Below are positions 18,625-30,300 of a stretch of 64,000 nucleotides of DNA, piece by piece. The first letter of the stretch is position 1. Each line of letters begins with the position of its first letter. Made by a program: the position numbers and the translations under genes. The notes under the pieces were generated by a model. The model was not told where the DNA came from and ran no database searches. It worked only from the letters and a program-made list of their open reading frames with translations. The stretch is from Pseudomonas paraglycinae (GTDB lineage: Bacteria; Pseudomonadota; Gammaproteobacteria; Pseudomonadales; Pseudomonadaceae): NCBI RefSeq assembly GCF_021601625.1, contig NZ_BQHR01000001.1, forward strand, positions 248,001 through 312,000, given 5' to 3'.

Positions 18625-20367
18625 TTAGAGGAAGAGCCCGGGGCCCGGGCGACTTCCTTCGGGGAATCTGACGCCCACTTTGGCGATCTTGTTCCCGTCC
18701 ATGACCGCAACCGTCCAGTGGGTGTTGTTCCATTCCACCTGGTCGCCAACGATAGGTGCACCGCCGACTTTCTGGGCAATGAAGTGGCCCAGGGTCATGT
18801 CCGGATCGATGCCTTCGGCGGGCAGGCCGTACAGGGCGGCAACCGCTTTGAGCTGGGCATCTCCTTCGAGCACGAAGTCGCCGAAGAAGCGCAGATCGAG
18901 GCCGCGTTGCGGCGCCTGGCTGAACAGTTTTCCGAGGGCCGGAAGGTTGTGTTCATGGCCGATAACACACAGCAAATCATCGACTTCCAGCACCGTACTA
19001 CCCGACGGATGGAGCAGTTGCTGGCCGCGAAACAGGGCGGCGATACGGGTGCCTTCGGGCATTTTCAGTTCGCGCAGGGGCGAACCGATGCACCATTTTT
19101 CCGCGCCGAGTTTGTAAACGAACAGTTCCCACTCGCTGGTGACGTGCACTTCGAGGGCGGCGCGGGAAATCGGCGCCGGCTCCGGCGGCACCGTCACCTT
19201 GAGCAGCTTGGCCACCCACGGCAGGCTCGTGCCCTGCACCAGCAGCGACACCAGCACGATAAAGAACGCGAGGTTGAAGTACAGCTGCGCATTTGGCAGC
19301 CCGGCCATCAGCGGGAATACCGCCAGAATGATCGGTACCGCGCCGCGCAGACCGACCCAGGAAATGAACGCCTTTTCGCGGCCATGGAAGGCCTTGAACG
19401 GCAGCAGCCCGACCAGCACCGACAGCGGCCGCGCGAACAGAATCATCCACAGCGCCAGACCCAGCGCCGGCAAGGCGATCGGCAGCAGATCATGCGGAGT
19501 GACCAGCAGCCCCAGCACCAGGAACATGCCGATCTGCGCCAGCCACGCCATGCCGTCGAGCATGTGCAGAATGCCGTGACGACTGCGCACCGGGCGGTTG
19601 CCGATCACCAGGCCGCACAGGTACACGGCGAGGAAGCCGCTGCCGTGCAGGGCGTTGGTCAGGGCGAACACCACCAGACCGCCGGCGATCACCAGAATCG
19701 GATACAGGCCGGCGGCCAGATTGATCCGGTTGACCAGTTGCAGCATCAGCCAGCCACCGCCCAGACCGATCACACCACCGATGCCGAACTCGCGGATCAG
19801 GTGGGTCAGCAGGCTCCAGTGCAGGCCGGTCTGGCCGCTGGCGAGCATGTCGATCAGGGTCACGGTGAGGAACACCGCCATCGGGTCGTTGCTGCCGGAT
19901 TCGATTTCCAGGCTGGCGGTCACCCGTTCGTTCAGGCCTTTGCCGCCGAGCAGCGAGAACACCGCCGCGGCATCCGTGGAACCGACGATGGCGCCGATCA
20001 GCAGGCCTTGAATCAGGTTGAGATCGAACAACCACGCGGCGGCCATGCCGGTGAGGCCGGTGGTGATGAGTACCCCGACCGTCGCCAGCGACAAAGCCGG
20101 CCATAGGGCCACGCGGAAACTGGACACCCGGGTGCGCAAGCCGCCGTCGAGCAGGATCACCGCCAGCGCGAGGTTGCCGACCAGATAGGCCGTCGGGTAG
20201 TTATCGAAAATGATGCCGCCGCCATCGACCCCGGCAGTCATGCCGACCGCGAGGATGATCACCAGAATCGGGATGCCGAGACGGGAAGAAAGGGAGCTGA
20301 CAAGAATGCTTGCGCCTACCAGCAACGCGCCGATCAAGAACAGGCTGTTGATGGTCGTCGCATTCAA
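18625..20367 (-). CDS. nhaP2: Potassium/proton antiporter NhaP2 (CvrA-like)
   Basis: The 580-residue product is a CPA1 antiporter with about 12-13 helices over residues 5-395. The ion-binding region includes [20 protein letters not shown] and [17 protein letters not shown] cytosolic TrkA-C domain (about 410-490) and a CorC/HlyC-type domain follow, the tail expected of NhaP2. It would exchange K+ for H+ and protect cells at low osmolarity. I chose TTG at 20367: GGAG lies about eight bases upstream, the next residues ([19 protein letters not shown]) match the family N-terminus, and no in-frame ATG is close. Confidence 0.9.
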   Translation of the reverse strand: MNATTINSLFLIGALLVGASILVSSLSSRLGIPILVIILAVGMTAGVDGGGIIFDNYPTAYLVGNLALAVILLDGGLRTRVSSFRVALWPALSLATVGVLITTGLTGMAAAWLFDLNLIQGLLIGAIVGSTDAAAVFSLLGGKGLNERVTASLEIESGSNDPMAVFLTVTLIDMLASGQTGLHWSLLTHLIREFGIGGVIGLGGGWLMLQLVNRINLAAGLYPILVIAGGLVVFALTNALHGSGFLAVYLCGLVIGNRPVRSRHGILHMLDGMAWLAQIGMFLVLGLLVTPHDLLPIALPALGLALWMILFARPLSVLVGLLPFKAFHGREKAFISWVGLRGAVPIILAVFPLMAGLPNAQLYFNLAFFIVLVSLLVQGTSLPWVAKLLKVTVPPEPAPISRAALEVHVTSEWELFVYKLGAEKWCIGSPLRELKMPEGTRIAALFRGQQLLHPSGSTVLEVDDLLCVIGHEHNLPALGKLFSQAPQRGLDLRFFGDFVLEGDAQLKAVAALYGLPAEGIDPDMTLGHFIAQKVGGAPIVGDQVEWNNTHWTVAVMDGNKIAKVGVRFPEGSRPGPGLFL

Positions 20368-20510
20368 AGGCAGTACTCCAGAAGCGGAAAGACGGGCACA
20401 AACTGACCATGCAGTCTGCGTGCCAGCGATTCTAACCTGTTGAAATGTGATGCTGTCAAAAAGGTTTTTCAGCGGGGGATTCGGGATTTGGGTTCGGCTT
20501 GCGATTGCTG

Positions 20511-20669
20511 CCCTCACCCTAGCCCTCTCCCGGAGGGAGAGGGGACTGACCGAGTGGCTCTCTCGAGTTACATCGACCTGAAATAGCGAGTCGAACTCAG
20601 GTCTTGAAACGCACGAAGATCTGCTCCCTCCCCCTCGCCCCCTTTAGGGGGAGAGGGTTGGGGTGAGGG
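20511..20669. repeat. Inverted-repeat element, copy A
   Basis: This element of about 159 bases begins CCCTCACCCTAGCCCTC and ends GGGTTGGGGTGAGGG, its near-complement. Each end is itself a small palindrome (CCCTCTCCC-GGA-GGGAGAGGG at the left). Just inside is the conserved tag GGGGACTGACCGAG, then ACATCGACCTGAA. Related copies occur at 25200-25375 and 36846-37036. It lies between the nhaP2 start and the end of the first chemoreceptor gene. The two-inverted-REP layout resembles a REPIN or a small non-autonomous element; no transposase is encoded nearby. Confidence 0.8.
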
Positions 20670-20702
20670 GGTAGCTTTTGATCTTGACCTTGATCTAAAA
20701 AA

Positions 20703-22328
20703 TCAAAGGCTAAACCGCCCAACCATATTGTTCAGATCCAGCGCCAGGCGCGACAGCTCGTTACTCGCCGCACTGGTCTGATTCGCGCCCGTCGCCGACT
20801 GCACCGACAGATCGCGGATGTTCACCAGGTTGCGATCCACTTCCCGTGCCACTTGCGCCTGCTCTTCAGCAGCGCTGGCGATCACCAGGTTGCGCTCGTT
20901 GATTTCGACGATGGCCGTGTTGATGGTGTCCAGCGACAGACCGGCGCCACGGGCGATGTTCAGGGTCGACTCGGCGCGCTCGGTGCTGTTGCGCATCGAA
21001 TCCACGGCGTGTTCGGTGCCGCTCTGGATGCTGCCGATCATGCGCTCGATTTCGCTGGTCGACTGCTGGGTGCGGTGCGCCAGTGCACGGACTTCGTCAG
21101 CCACCACGGCAAAACCGCGACCGGCTTCACCGGCACGGGCCGCTTCGATGGCGGCGTTGAGCGCGAGCAGGTTGGTCTGGTCAGCCAGGCCACGGATCAC
21201 GTCCAGCACCTTGCCGATGTCGCGGGATTCGTTGGCCAGGTCGCCGATCAGGGTCGCGGTGCTCTGCACATCGGCGCTCATGCGTTCGATGGCGCTGACG
21301 GTTTCCTGCACCAGATCGCGGCCGTCGCCGGCGGAGGTGGTGGCGTTCTTCGAAGCTTCCGAGGTGCTGACGGCGTTGTGTGCAACTTCTTCCACCGCGC
21401 TGGTCATCTCGTTGACCGCCGTGGCGGCCTGCTCGATTTCGTTGTTCTGCTGGGTCAGGCCTCGGGCGCTTTCGTCGGTGACGCTGTTCAGCTCTTCGGC
21501 GGCGGAGGCCAGTTGGGTGGCCGAGCCGGAAATCCGCTGCAGGGTGTCGCGCAGCTTCGACTGCATCTTGGCCATGGCCGCCAGCAGGCGTCCGGCTTCG
21601 TCGGTGCCGTCCACGTGGATCGGCTGGGTCAGGTTGCCTTCGGCGATGGTTTCCGCTGCATCGAGTGCCTTGGCGATTGGCTTGGTGATGCTGCTGGTCA
21701 ACAACCAGGCGAACAGGAAGGTCAGGCCGGTGGCGATGATCAACAGGGTCACGACCAGATTGAACGACATCGAATACTGATCCGTGGCGCCCTGATTGGT
21801 CTCGGCGATCTGTTGGGTGTTGATCTCCAGCAAACGCGCGAGAGCGGTATTCACCGCTTCGGAATTGGCGAGCAAATCGGTGTTGAGCATCTGCCGCAGT
21901 TCGTCGATCTGATTGTTGCGTGACAGAGTCTTCATCCGGTCTTCGAGCTGGCGGTACTGTGCCAGCAACTGCACGTACTGATCGTAAGCCGCGCGTTCTT
22001 GCGGGCCATCGATCAGCGGCTCGTAGGCGCGTTGCGCGTCGGTGATCTGCCGGTTGCGTAAATCGAACAGCTCGATGGTTTTTTGCTGGACGTCTGGCTC
22101 GCGGTTGATCAGCAACCGATACGACAGCACGCGCAGGCGCAGGGTCAACTGGGTGAATTCGTCGAGGGCCTTGATCGAAGGCACGCTGGCGGTGGCGATG
22201 TCTTCGCCTGCTGCGCGGATCTTGCTCATCTGGTTCAGGGCGAACACACCAAGAATCAGCATCAGGCCGCCGATCAGGGCGAAACCGGTGAACGCCCGGG
22301 GGGCGATGTTCATATTGCGAAGGGACAT
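20703..22328 (-). CDS. Methyl-accepting chemotaxis protein with four-helix-bundle sensor
   Basis: The 541-residue receptor has a first transmembrane helix (about residues 8-28), a periplasmic region of about 160 residues with helical heptads typical of 4HB_MCP sensors, a second helix (about 190-212), a HAMP domain (about 213-265) and a cytoplasmic signalling hairpin with the conserved tip [19 protein letters not shown]. It would couple to CheA/CheW. No C-terminal pentapeptide for CheR tethering is present. ATG at 22328 is preferred over the frame start at 22358, since [13 protein letters not shown] is the typical opening. The ligand cannot be inferred. Confidence 0.92.
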   Translation of the reverse strand: MSLRNMNIAPRAFTGFALIGGLMLILGVFALNQMSKIRAAGEDIATASVPSIKALDEFTQLTLRLRVLSYRLLINREPDVQQKTIELFDLRNRQITDAQRAYEPLIDGPQERAAYDQYVQLLAQYRQLEDRMKTLSRNNQIDELRQMLNTDLLANSEAVNTALARLLEINTQQIAETNQGATDQYSMSFNLVVTLLIIATGLTFLFAWLLTSSITKPIAKALDAAETIAEGNLTQPIHVDGTDEAGRLLAAMAKMQSKLRDTLQRISGSATQLASAAEELNSVTDESARGLTQQNNEIEQAATAVNEMTSAVEEVAHNAVSTSEASKNATTSAGDGRDLVQETVSAIERMSADVQSTATLIGDLANESRDIGKVLDVIRGLADQTNLLALNAAIEAARAGEAGRGFAVVADEVRALAHRTQQSTSEIERMIGSIQSGTEHAVDSMRNSTERAESTLNIARGAGLSLDTINTAIVEINERNLVIASAAEEQAQVAREVDRNLVNIRDLSVQSATGANQTSAASNELSRLALDLNNMVGRFSL

Positions 22329-22606
22329 GGGGCGTATACCAGGAAGGGCCGCATCCATGCGGGCTGAGACTGCTGTTGGGTGACTTATCGGTCATACGAC
22401 TAAAGTCTTGAGTCGGTGCGCGTATTTGTCGCATCCGCACGCAAGCGACGAAGTGCAGGAACCAGATCGGCAGATGACAGTCTCTAAGACTCGCAAGAAC
22501 GGTCGAGCCGCCAGGAAAATCAAGGCCTTGCGCCGGTTTAACCCTGGCGTCAACGACGACTTTTCTTTATCGTACGCGCCCTTTGAAAAAGCCCCGGAAG
22601 ATCAAA

Positions 22607-22837
22607 ATGTTGGAAGCATCCCTCAGCCAATTGGAACAGCTCGTCAGCGACCTGGTGCAACAAAACCAGACCCTGTCGCAAACCAACCAGACCCTGTCCA
22701 CGGAACTGGCCCAGGCCAAGGATGAAAACGAAAGCCTGCAACTGAGCCTGATGGAACAGGAAGAAAAGCACGGCGCCACCGCCGCGCGCATCCAGGCCCT
22801 GGTTGATCGCGTCAACGCAGGTCCTGTCAGCGCATGA
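22607..22837 (+). CDS. Small coiled-coil protein (TIGR02449/ZapB-like)
   Basis: This 76-residue protein is almost entirely coiled coil, with heptads such as LSQLEQLVSDLVQQNQTL followed by repeated Q-T-N-Q-T-L units and a short C-terminal tail. Size and composition recall the small coiled-coil protein that precedes zapA in gammaproteobacteria. I start it at ATG 22607 (GGAAG about eight bases upstream); an in-frame TTG at 22583 would add eight basic residues. Its stop overlaps the start of the ZapA-like gene by four bases, so the two are co-translated and probably act together. Function is inferred from the pairing. Confidence 0.75.
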   Translation: MLEASLSQLEQLVSDLVQQNQTLSQTNQTLSTELAQAKDENESLQLSLMEQEEKHGATAARIQALVDRVNAGPVSA

Positions 22838-23136
22838 ACCACGGCACAGCAGGGGTAAAAGTCATCTCCATCATGGGGGAGGACTATTCGATCAAGGCAC
22901 CGGCCGGGGAAGAACAGACCCTGCTGGACGCCGCATTGATGCTCAAGGCCGCGCTGGCCGACACCAAGCGCAAATACCCGACCCTGATCGGCGACCGCCT
23001 GCTGGTGCTGGCGGCGATGAATCTGTGCTCGCAGCAGATTGAAATGAAGAAACAGCATCAGGAAGAACTCGAGCGTTACCAAGAGCAAGTCAGCGCCACG
23101 GTCGAGACCATCGCCAAGACCATCAATCAGGGTTGA
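22834..23136 (+). CDS. ZapA-like cell division protein (probable second copy)
   Basis: The 100-residue product has the ZapA layout: a short beta-alpha N-terminal head ([20 protein letters not shown]), the core motif [18 protein letters not shown] (compare GADRVAVMAALNI in ZapA), and a long C-terminal coiled coil. ZapA binds and bundles FtsZ at the Z-ring. In pseudomonads the main zapA normally sits beside 6S RNA and the formyltetrahydrofolate cyclo-ligase gene; neither is here, so this looks like a paralogue. It follows a small coiled-coil gene in the same coupled arrangement as at the canonical locus. Whether it acts in division is not shown. Confidence 0.78.
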   Translation: MNHGTAGVKVISIMGEDYSIKAPAGEEQTLLDAALMLKAALADTKRKYPTLIGDRLLVLAAMNLCSQQIEMKKQHQEELERYQEQVSATVETIAKTINQG

Positions 23137-23236
23137 TGGGGTTGCGCACAACCAAAGAATAAGATTGTCGATTGGTTTGTATACAATCGGCACGGCTGTT
23201 GCAGTGTTTCAGCCTCTTATTCTTTGGGGGTGCTCC

Positions 23237-25174
23237 ATGCAGTTCTGGCGTCGCAGTATTCAATGGCAGCTGATCCTCGGTATGGGCACCGCCCTGCTGG
23301 TCAGCATTCTGATCGTGGTTGGCATTTATACCCTGGTGGTCAACCGCCTCGCCCAGAGCTATCTGGTCGAACAGGCGCTGCCGTCGAGCATCGAAGCGAC
23401 GCGCAACGACATCGAACGAATCCTCGTTCAGCCCCTTACCGCCGCCAAGGACATCGCCAGCAACACCATGGTCCGCGACTGGCTGGCCAATGGTGAAGAC
23501 TCCGCCAAAACGGCGGGCTTCGCGCAGTATCTGGAAGGTATCCGCGCCGAACACAAGGCGTTTACCGCGCTGATCATCGGCACCGAATCCAATCACTACA
23601 TCACTGAAAAAGGCCTGGATCGCACCCTGAGTCGCGATAAACCGGCCGATGCCTGGTTCTACTCCTTCCTCGACAGCAATCAGCCGCGAACTCTGAACAT
23701 CGACAACGACGGGGCCACCGGAGAGCTGGCACTGTTCATTGATTTGAAGGTGGAGCAGGCCGGCAAAGTGGTCGGCGTGGCGGGTCTTGGATTGAGCATG
23801 AAAGAGCTGTCGGAGCTGATCCACAACTTCAGCTTCGGCGAGCGCGGGAAGGTCTATCTCGTGCGTTCCGACGGTTTGATCCAGGTCCATCCCGAAGCAC
23901 AGTTCAGCGGCAAGCGCACCTTGAGCGAGCAGATCGGTGGCGCAGCAGCACAAGCGGTCATGGGCCATAAAGTCGCCGCCAACAGCAGCTTCCAGCGCGA
24001 CGGTGAAGACTTCCTCGCCTTCAGCCTGCCTTTGCGCGACCTCGGCTGGACCCTGGTGGCCGAAGTGCCACAGTCGCAGATCTACGCCGAAGCCCGCCGG
24101 GCGATGTGGATGAGCAGCGGCATCGGTCTGGCGGTGGCGCTGGTCTGCCTGGCACTGGTGGTCTGGCTGGCTCAGGGATTGGTGCGACCGATTCGTCAGG
24201 TAACAGCTGCGCTGGTAGCAATCGGTAGCGGCGGTGGAGATTTGACCCATCGGTTAGATTCCAGCCGCGCCGATGAACTGGGCGACCTCGCCCGGGGCTT
24301 CAACCGTTTCCTAGACAGCCAGCGCGGGATGATCGGCGAAGTGCTGACCACCAGTGAACGTCTGCGCGTTGCCGTCGGTCAGGTGGCCAGGGTTGTGGAT
24401 AACACCGCCGAACGCTCCGGTCGCCAGCAGGAAATGACCGACATGGTTGCCACCGCCGTCCACGAAATGGGCCTGACCGTACAGGAAATTGCCCAGAACG
24501 CCGGCAACGCGGCGCTTGCCTCGCAAACGGCGCGCGATGAAGCGATGCAGGCGCGGGAAGTGGTGGGTGGCTCGATTCGCCATATAGAAAGTATGTCCGA
24601 TGAAATTGGCGTCGCGGCGGGCGCGGTGGGTGAGCTGGCGCATCAGGTGGCGTCGATCGATCAGGTGCTCGCGGTGATTCGCGGGGTGTCCGAGCAGACC
24701 AACCTGCTGGCGTTGAATGCTGCCATCGAGGCTGCTCGAGCCGGCGATATGGGGCGTGGTTTTGCGGTGGTGGCGGATGAAGTGCGCACCTTGGCGCGAC
24801 GGACTCAGGCGTCTACCGACGAGATCCAGCAGATGATCGGCAGCCTCAAGCAGGGGGCGGAGAATGCTGTGTCTTCAATGCGTACCGGGCAGGCCGCGAC
24901 GGGGACAGGAGTTGAATCGAGCCAGCGTACCGGGGCCTCTTTGACTGCCATTACCGGGCAGGTCGAGCGCATCAGCGACATGAACCATCAGGTGGCGACG
25001 GCGACTGAGGAGCAGTCGGCTGTGACTGAGGAGATCAACCGTAACGTGCAGGGGATTTCCGATCTGGCCCGGGCGACGGCGGGGGAGGTTCGGGCGTGTC
25101 GCGAGGATTGTCAGATGTTGCAGCGGCTGGCGGATGATCTGGCGCGGCAGATGGGTAGGTTCAAGTTGGTTTGA
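23237..25174 (+). CDS. Methyl-accepting chemotaxis protein with dCache-type sensor
   Basis: This 645-residue receptor has a first transmembrane helix at about residues 10-32, a periplasmic sensor of about 260 residues with a dCache-like pattern ([20 protein letters not shown], then [18 protein letters not shown]), a second helix (about 295-317), HAMP, and a signalling hairpin with [20 protein letters not shown]. The start is ATG 23237 with a G-rich ribosome site just upstream; the longer frame from 23165 adds non-homologous residues. The full amino-acid-sensing dCache motif is not evident, so the ligand is unknown. It faces the other receptor gene across the small ZapA-like pair. Confidence 0.9.
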   Translation: MQFWRRSIQWQLILGMGTALLVSILIVVGIYTLVVNRLAQSYLVEQALPSSIEATRNDIERILVQPLTAAKDIASNTMVRDWLANGEDSAKTAGFAQYLEGIRAEHKAFTALIIGTESNHYITEKGLDRTLSRDKPADAWFYSFLDSNQPRTLNIDNDGATGELALFIDLKVEQAGKVVGVAGLGLSMKELSELIHNFSFGERGKVYLVRSDGLIQVHPEAQFSGKRTLSEQIGGAAAQAVMGHKVAANSSFQRDGEDFLAFSLPLRDLGWTLVAEVPQSQIYAEARRAMWMSSGIGLAVALVCLALVVWLAQGLVRPIRQVTAALVAIGSGGGDLTHRLDSSRADELGDLARGFNRFLDSQRGMIGEVLTTSERLRVAVGQVARVVDNTAERSGRQQEMTDMVATAVHEMGLTVQEIAQNAGNAALASQTARDEAMQAREVVGGSIRHIESMSDEIGVAAGAVGELAHQVASIDQVLAVIRGVSEQTNLLALNAAIEAARAGDMGRGFAVVADEVRTLARRTQASTDEIQQMIGSLKQGAENAVSSMRTGQAATGTGVESSQRTGASLTAITGQVERISDMNHQVATATEEQSAVTEEINRNVQGISDLARATAGEVRACREDCQMLQRLADDLARQMGRFKLV

Positions 25175-25199
25175 GTGCCAAGAGCCAAAGAGCCCCTCA

Positions 25200-25375
25200 C
25201 CCTCACCCTAACCCTCTCCCGGAGGGAGAGGGGACTGACCGAGTTGTCTTGCTCTCTACATCGACCTGAAAAACCGAGTCGATTATGGATTCGGCATAGC
25301 ACTTTCAGGTCGATGTACTTCTTAAGCATCCCCCATTCGGCCCCCTCTCCCTCCGGGAGAGGGCTGGGGTGAGGG
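25200..25375. repeat. Inverted-repeat element, copy B
   Basis: This second copy (about 176 bases) opens CCCTCACCCTAACCCTC and closes with GGGAGAGGGCTGGGGTGAGGG-type complement. It has the inner tag GGGGACTGACCGAG and paired arms ACATCGACCTGAAA and TTTCAGGTCGATGT around a central region of about 45 bases, so the whole unit can fold into one long hairpin with terminal sub-hairpins. It fills the gap between the second chemoreceptor and the acyl-CoA dehydrogenase, which converge, and may act as a terminator for both. Confidence 0.82.
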
Positions 25376-25397
25376 CCGGGTTTCACTCGGTCAATGA

Positions 25398-27200
25398 TCA
25401 GAACCACGCATCCTGCATCCCCAGACACGTATCATCCCGCGCCTCCAGCAACGCCAATTCATGCTGGCACCCCGGCACTTCCCACGTCAGAAAATAACGC
25501 GCCGCCTGCAACTTGCCCTTATAGAAGTCGACATCCGCCGCATTCCCCTTGGCCAACCCTTCCTCGGCTCGAATCGCCTGTTCCAGCCAGCGCCAGCCAA
25601 TCACCGCGTGCCCGAACACCTTCAGGTACAACGCCGAGTTCGCCAGGCTGCTGTTGACCTTGCCTTGAGCCAGATCCGTCAGCAGGCCGATGGTCACGCT
25701 CTGCAGGCGCGCCACCAGTTTCTCCAACGGCTCACGCAGTGCGGTCAACGATTCGTACGCCACCGCGCGTTCGGCGGTGTCGGCGATCAGTCGAATCAGC
25801 TGCTTGAGCCCGGCACCACCGTTCTGCGCCAGTTTGCGCCCGAGCAAGTCCAGCGACTGAATGCCGTGAGTGCCTTCGTGGATCGGGTTCAGGCGGTTGT
25901 CGCGGTAGTACTGCTCCACCGGGTATTCACGGGTGTAGCCGTGGCCGCCGAGAATCTGGATCGCCAGTTCGTTGGCCTTGAGGCAGTACTCCGATGGCCA
26001 GGATTTGACAATCGGCGTCAGCAAATCCAGCAGTTCATGCGCCTGTTTGCGCTCGGCCTCGGTTTCCAGCGTGGTGGTGTCATCGAACAGCCGTGCCGCA
26101 TACAGACCGAGATCGAACGCCCCTTCAACGTAGGATTTCTGTGTCAGCAGCATGCGTCTGACGTCCGCGTGCTGAATGATCGCCACCGGCGCCGTCGTCG
26201 GGTCCTTGCTGTCCGGCACCCGACCCTGCGGCCGTTCGCGGGCGTATTCCAGCGAGTACAGGTAACCGGCGTAACCGAGCATCACCGCGCCCATGCCGAC
26301 ACCGATCCGCGCCTCGTTCATCATCTGGAACATGTAGCTCAAGCCGTGATGCGGCTTGCCTACCAGATAGCCGACGCACTCGCCGTTATCGCCGAAGTTC
26401 AGCGCCGTGGACGTCGTGCCGCGCCAGCCCATCTTGTGAAACAGCCCGGCCAGCAACACGTCGTTGCGCTTGCCGAGGCTGCCGTCATCGTTAACCAGAA
26501 ACTTGGGCACGATAAACAGCGAAATACCCTTCACCCCGGCCGGTGCGTCCGGCAGCTTGGCCAGCACCATGTGCACGATGTTTTCCGAGAGCGGGTGATC
26601 GCCGCCGGAGATGAAGATCTTGTTGCCCTTGAGGCGATAGGTGCCGTCGGACGCAGGCTCTGCACGTGTACGAATATCCGACAGCGACGACCCGGCATGA
26701 GGTTCGGTCAGGGCCATGGTGCCGAAGAAGCGGCCGTCGATCATCGGTTGCAGGAAACGTTGCTTCTGTTCTTCGGTGCCGAAGCTTTCGATCAGGTTGG
26801 CCGCGCCCATGGTCAGGAACGGATAGGAAGTAGAAGCCGCGTTCGCTGACTGAAAGTGAGCGAAGCAGGCCTGGGACAGCAGTGTAGGAAGTTGCATGCC
26901 GCCAGCGTCGAAACTGCGCGCCGCGTTGAGGAATCCAGCCTCGAGGAAGGCATCCACCGCCGGTTTCACCTCGGGAATCAGAATCGCCTGACCGTTCTCG
27001 TAGCGCGGCTCGTTTTCGTCGCCCTTGCGGTTGTGCGGTGCGAAGTACTTCTCGGCAATGTTGCGTGCCGTGCCGATGGCGGCGTCGAAGGTTTCGCGGT
27101 TGTGCTCGGCAAATCGCTCGCGCCGGGTCAGGCCCTCGGCATCGAGGACTTCGTACAGCTCGAAAGCCAGATTGCGGGAACTGAGCAGCGTCTCGGACAT
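25398..27200 (-). CDS. Acyl-CoA dehydrogenase (long form, DmdC/FadE-like)
   Basis: The 600-residue product is a long-form acyl-CoA dehydrogenase with an extra N-terminal helical domain and a C-terminal extension compared with the 380-residue core. MALTEPHAGSSLSDI and FISGGDHPLSENIV are the FAD-contact loops. The catalytic-base Glu is in PIHEGTHGIQSLDLLGRK, and ILGGHGYTREYPVEQYYRD is the helix that faces the flavin. It oxidises an acyl-CoA to the 2-enoyl-CoA, passing electrons to ETF. Related Pseudomonas enzymes act on medium to long chains or aryl-alkanoyl-CoAs; the exact substrate is not deducible. It is monocistronic. Confidence 0.9.
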   Translation of the reverse strand: MSETLLSSRNLAFELYEVLDAEGLTRRERFAEHNRETFDAAIGTARNIAEKYFAPHNRKGDENEPRYENGQAILIPEVKPAVDAFLEAGFLNAARSFDAGGMQLPTLLSQACFAHFQSANAASTSYPFLTMGAANLIESFGTEEQKQRFLQPMIDGRFFGTMALTEPHAGSSLSDIRTRAEPASDGTYRLKGNKIFISGGDHPLSENIVHMVLAKLPDAPAGVKGISLFIVPKFLVNDDGSLGKRNDVLLAGLFHKMGWRGTTSTALNFGDNGECVGYLVGKPHHGLSYMFQMMNEARIGVGMGAVMLGYAGYLYSLEYARERPQGRVPDSKDPTTAPVAIIQHADVRRMLLTQKSYVEGAFDLGLYAARLFDDTTTLETEAERKQAHELLDLLTPIVKSWPSEYCLKANELAIQILGGHGYTREYPVEQYYRDNRLNPIHEGTHGIQSLDLLGRKLAQNGGAGLKQLIRLIADTAERAVAYESLTALREPLEKLVARLQSVTIGLLTDLAQGKVNSSLANSALYLKVFGHAVIGWRWLEQAIRAEEGLAKGNAADVDFYKGKLQAARYFLTWEVPGCQHELALLEARDDTCLGMQDAWF

Positions 27201-27294
27201 GGCGGCCTACCTTAAATAAAGTATGCCGCAGTCTAGGGAGGCTTATAAAAAGGGGAAAGGAAGATAGATAAGGGTGATGGGGCGGCACAAGTTA

Positions 27295-27356
27295 CAAGCT
27301 TCAAGCCGCAAGTAAGAGCAGTTTGCTTTTACTTGCAGCTTGTCGCTCGAAGCTTG
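27295..27356 (-). terminator. REP-like hairpin terminating putA
   Basis: Two nested arms pair with one mismatch each: AAGCTTCAAGC (27296-27306) with GCTCGAAGCTT (27345-27355), and CAAGTAAGAGCA (27309-27320) with TGCTTTTACTTG (27324-27335). The element begins ten bases past the putA stop on the minus strand. It resembles the short palindromic REPs scattered through P. fluorescens genomes and would act as a terminator or mRNA-stabilising stem. Confidence 0.6.
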
Positions 27357-27365
27357 CAGCTGCTT

Positions 27366-30300
27366 TTATCCGATGGTCATCAGGCTGGCGTTACCGCCCG
27401 CTGCCGCAGTGTTGACGCTCAACGCGCGCTCGATCACCAGACGCTCCAGCGCAATGTTGGTCTCGCCCTGGGACAGACCCTGGACTCCAACAATGGCGCC
27501 AGCACGTTTGGCGATCTGCTGGCAGACCGCACGCAACTGGTCGGAGTGGCCGTGATGCAGAACCGCATCGAACACCACGTCGTCCTTGTTCCAGTCGGAA
27601 ACCAGTTTGATCCGCGCCTGAATCTCCTTCGGCAGGCGTGCGAACAATGCCTTGCTGGTGTCGGATTCCGGCCAGACCGCCGAACCGCCCACCGCCAGTA
27701 CCGCCGCGAGTTGGGTCAGCAGATCACCTTCGATGTCAGCCAGGCACAGCACGTGCTCGCGCGGCAGGATCGCGTAGCTGTTCTTCTCGCCGGTCGGGCC
27801 GGCCAGTACGCGGGTGATACCGCTTTGCGACTGCGCTGCGTACTGCACGCACAGGGTGCTCAGGTCGGCGAACTTGTTGCTGTCGGCCCAGGCTTTCAGG
27901 GCGGTCAGCGGTTTGCTCATGGCGTCGCGCAGACGAACGTCCGGTGCCACGGCAGCATCACCGCGAGCGAAGGATTGTTCGATGGCATCGGTAGGACGCG
28001 TCGACAGCAGACGGTACAGGTACAGCGGGCCACCGGCTTTCGGGCCAGTACCCGACAGGCCTTCACCACCGAACGGCTGGACGCCGACCACGGCACCGAC
28101 GATGTTGCGGTTGACGTAGACGTTGCCGGCGTTGACGTTGTCGATCACCTTGGCGATGGTCTCGTCGATGCGGGTGTGCACGCCGAGGGTCAGGCCGTAA
28201 CCGGAGGCGTTGATCTGGGCGATCAACTGGTCGATCTCTTTACGCTTGTAGCGCACCACGTGCAGCACCGGGCCGAAGATCTCGCGTTGCAGTTCGTCGA
28301 AGCTTTCCAGCTCGATCAGGGTCGGCATGACGAAGGTGCCGCGTTTGACTTCCTCGGTATCGGCGATGGCCACTTGGTACACGTTGCGACCTTTGTCGCG
28401 CATGCCCTGGATGTGCTTCTCGATACCGGCCTTGGCTTCGGCGTCGATCACCGGGCCGATGTCCACGGACAGGCGCTCCGGGTTGCCGAGACGGCTTTCA
28501 GCCATCGCGCCCTTGAGCATTTCGATGACGCGATCAGCGGAATCTTCCTGCAAGCACAGAACACGCAGGGCCGAGCAACGCTGACCGGCGCTGTCGAACG
28601 CCGACGACACAACGTCGATCACCACTTGTTCGGTCAGTGCCGAAGAGTCGACGATCATCGCGTTCTGGCCGCCAGTTTCGGCGATCAGCGGAATTGGACG
28701 GCCCTGGTTGTCGAGGCGACCAGCAATGTTGCGTTGCAGCAGACGCGCGACTTCGGTGGAACCGGTAAACATCACGCCTTTGACGCGCTCATCGCCCACC
28801 AGACCGGCGCCGACGGTTTCACCGCGACCCGGCAACAGTTGCAGCACGCCCTCCGGAATCCCGGCTTCAAGCAGCAGGCGTACGGCTTGTGCAGCCACCA
28901 GCGGAGTCTGTTCGGCCGGTTTGGCCAGCACCGGGTTACCGGCGGCCAATGCGGCTGCAACCTGACCGCTGAAGATCGCCAGCGGGAAGTTCCAAGGGCT
29001 GATACACACCACCGGGCCCAGTGGGCGGTGGGCGTCGTTGCTGAAATCGTTGCGTGCCTGCACCGCGTAGTAACGCAGGAAGTCGACGGCTTCGCGGACT
29101 TCGGCGATGGCGTTGGCGAAGGTCTTGCCGGCCTCGCGGGCCAGCAGGCCCATCAGCGGCTGGATCTCGCCTTCCATCAAGTCAGCGGCGCGTTCCAGAA
29201 TCGCGGCACGTTCGGCCGGCGGGGTGGCCTGCCAGATCGGTGCGGCGTTCAGGGCGCATTGGATTGCGTTGTCGACGTCTTCGACCGTGGCTTCCTGCAC
29301 GTGGCCGACCACGTCACGCAGATCGGACGGGTTCAGCACCGGTGCCGGCGCTTCGTTGCTGGAGGCGCAACCGAGCATCGGCGCAGCTTTCCAGTTGTTG
29401 TGCGCGGTCGCCAGCAGGGCACAGGACAGCGAAGCCAGACGATGTTCGTTGGCCATGTCGATGCCGGCAGAGTTGGCACGCTCGGAACCGTACAGGTCAC
29501 GCGGCAGCGGAATGCGCGGGTGCGGCAGGCCGAAACCACCTTCCACGGTCGCCATCTGCTCGATCTGCGCCACCGGATCGGCCACCAGTTCCTGGATCGA
29601 AATCGACTGGTCGGCGATGCGGTTGACGAACGAGGTGTTGGCGCCGTTTTCCAGCAGACGACGTACGAGGTACGCCAGCAGGGTTTCGTGGGTGCCGACC
29701 GGAGCGTACACACGGCACGGACGGTTCAGCTTGCCTTCGGAGACTTTGCCTACAACCTGTTCGTACAACGGTTCGCCCATGCCGTGCAGGCACTGGAACT
29801 CATACTGGCCCGGGTAATAGTTCTGACCGGCAATGTGATAAATCGCCGACAGGGTGTGGGCGTTGTGCGTGGCGAATTGCGGGTAGATGACTTCCGGCAC
29901 CGACAGCAGTTTGCGGGCGCAGGCGATGTAGGAAACGTCGGTGTACACCTTGCGGGTGTAGACCGGATAGCCTTCCAGGCCTTCGACCTGAGCGCGCTTG
30001 ATTTCGCTGTCCCAGTACGCGCCTTTCACCAGACGGATCATCAGGCGATGACGGCTGCGGCGAGCCAGGTCGATCACGTAGTCGATCACGTACGGGCAAC
30101 GCTTCTGGTAAGCCTGGATCACGAAACCGATGCCGTTCCAGCCAGTCAGTTGCGGCTCGAAGCACAGACGCTCAAGCAGATCCAGCGACAGCTCCAGGCG
30201 GTCGGCTTCTTCGGCGTCGATGTTCAGGCCGATGTCGTATTGCTTGGCCAGCAGGGTCAGCGACAGCAGGCGCGGGTACAGTTCGTCCATCACGCGCTCG

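Noticed and set aside
22474-22725. Small basic frame before the coiled-coil gene
   Set aside because: The ribosome site is too distant, and it overlaps the coiled-coil gene in another frame with degenerate Pro/Gln-rich sequence at the end.
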